Shown piece after piece: positions 4,545 to 5,225 of a stretch of DNA of 5,225 nucleotides; the stretch's first letter is position 1, and each line of letters starts with the position of its first letter. The notes under the pieces are model-generated. The model did not search any database, had not been told where the DNA came from, and saw only the letters and a program-made list of their open reading frames with translations. The DNA is from Candidatus Liptonbacteria bacterium RIFCSPLOWO2_01_FULL_53_13. Its GTDB lineage: Bacteria; Patescibacteriota; Minisyncoccia; UBA6257; 2-01-FULL-56-20. The position numbers and the translations under genes were made by a program. The stretch is taken from contig MHLB01000029.1 of assembly GCA_001818895.1 (NCBI GenBank), forward strand, positions 1 through 5,225. Direction: 5' to 3'.

Positions 4545-5201
4545 TTATCCTTTATAAGACTGAAGGACAATTTCTAGTGCTTTCAGCATATCCTCTTTCT
4601 TTATTAAAATCTTGCTTCTATCAAAGTCAGAAACTAGTTCTATCGCTTCTTCGGTGCAAGCACAATGCACAAACAAATAAGGGATGTTCAGCTTCTGCTT
4701 TTTCATCGCTAACAATGTTCTATATATCCAACTATTACAAGAGTATTGACCAGCATCATCGGAAGTACTTGCTTCAAAAGGTAAATTTGCATTAGCAAAA
4801 AGCCCTTTCATTTTCTCTATATCCCAAAGCGATAAATCGGTTTCAATTTTCTCCTTTTTGGGTTGCGAAGGTTCAAGTGGTCTATTATTTTCTTTATCAG
4901 AAAGATATTTTTTGTTATATACCCAATTTATTCCCGACTTCTCTAGGCGAAATCCCTTAACTTCTGAAGCCATACCAAAAGAGATAATCACATCTGCTCC
5001 TATCTCTTGGGCTTTTCTAATAGTTGCTTCACCCTTGTTTTCAACTCCTTCAGCGTTTAATACCACTGAAGGAAAAACCAAAGAGTAAATTTCATAACCT
5101 GCAATAACTTTACCGTCAGCAGATAGCGCCAGCCACTTAGTAGGATTTGTTATGTATTTTCCAAAAGTTTCTGAGCCAGTAATAAGTGCCTTTTTGGTCA
5201 T
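4545..5201 (-). CDS. pcp: Pyroglutamyl peptidase I-like cysteine peptidase (family C15)
   Basis: Family members remove an N-terminal pyroglutamate from peptides in the cytoplasm. The 218-residue length is close to the usual 200-215. MTKKALITGSETFGKYITNPT matches the family opening (normally G-F-E/D-P-F-G ... NP). The Glu-Cys-His triad can be placed at E87 (FRLEKSGIN, normally ITPERVAIN-like), C155 (AGQYSCNSWIYRTLL, normally AGxYVCN) and H179 (YLFVHCA, normally GFIHVP). Differences are clear: Ser-Glu-Thr in the opening motif, and GMASEVKG where the family has a GxAGGR-type loop, so substrate preference may differ. The ATG at 5201 is fixed by the family start. A GAGG touches the ATG, too close for a normal Shine-Dalgarno. 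The gene is much more AT-rich than ruvC, yebC and pilB, and lies beyond an insertion sequence, suggesting separate acquisition. Confidence 0.85.
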   Translation of the reverse strand: MTKKALITGSETFGKYITNPTKWLALSADGKVIAGYEIYSLVFPSVVLNAEGVENKGEATIRKAQEIGADVIISFGMASEVKGFRLEKSGINWVYNKKYLSDKENNRPLEPSQPKKEKIETDLSLWDIEKMKGLFANANLPFEASTSDDAGQYSCNSWIYRTLLAMKKQKLNIPYLFVHCACTEEAIELVSDFDRSKILIKKEDMLKALEIVLQSYKG

Positions 5202-5207
5202 CCTCGT

Positions 5208-5213
5208 ATTTTA
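5208..5213 (-). promoter_or_regulatory. Possible -10 element for the peptidase gene
   Basis: The minus strand reads TAAAAT seven bases before the ATG at 5201. Transcription from it would begin at or next to the start codon, giving a leaderless mRNA. Any -35 would lie beyond the window, so this is weak. Confidence 0.2.
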
Positions 5214-5225
5214 CCTTTCTGTAAA

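Overview
The window looks like a piece of chromosome from a small-genome bacterium, most likely a Patescibacteria/CPR (Parcubacteria-like) lineage. This placement is an inference. It rests on the short compact RuvC, a YebC lacking its usual middle domain, a type IV pilus ATPase with a clearly bacterial zinc motif, an IS1595-type insertion sequence, and intergenic TAAT-type and GTCTGCGT-type short repeats of a kind I associate with such genomes. No rRNA, tRNA or CRISPR array is visible.

Left part (1-1488, minus strand): yebC, then ruvC, then a very acidic 41-residue protein that ends at a strong bidirectional hairpin terminator. yebC and ruvC are separated by a hairpin-forming, TAAT-rich spacer with an extended -10 promoter. 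The acidic gene has its own consensus sigma70 promoter just past the ruvC stop. ruvC encodes the Holliday junction resolvase; yebC, its common neighbour, is a TACO1/PmpR-family protein.

Middle part (1500-3330, plus strand): pilB/gspE, the type IV pilus (type II secretion superfamily) assembly ATPase, is transcribed divergently from yebC out of a roughly 120-bp shared intergenic region with back-to-back extended -10 elements.

Non-coding part (3288-3683): on the minus strand there is a complete RNA transcription unit. It has a TTGACA/17 bp/TAGTAT promoter, a roughly 170-nt rod-like fold and an intrinsic terminator, and no convincing ORF. The architecture (interrupted closing stem, large central bubble with a small hairpin on its 3' side, apical stem) is that of 6S RNA, the regulator of sigma70 RNA polymerase. 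This is the most interesting object in the window.

Right part (3649-4493): an intact IS1595-like insertion sequence with about 26-bp imperfect terminal inverted repeats lies immediately upstream of the promoter of that RNA. Beyond it come a 14-bp tandem repeat and, on the minus strand, a visibly AT-rich gene for a divergent pyroglutamyl peptidase I-like cysteine peptidase (peptidase family C15). Its composition differs from the GC-rich genes to the left, which suggests a different origin.
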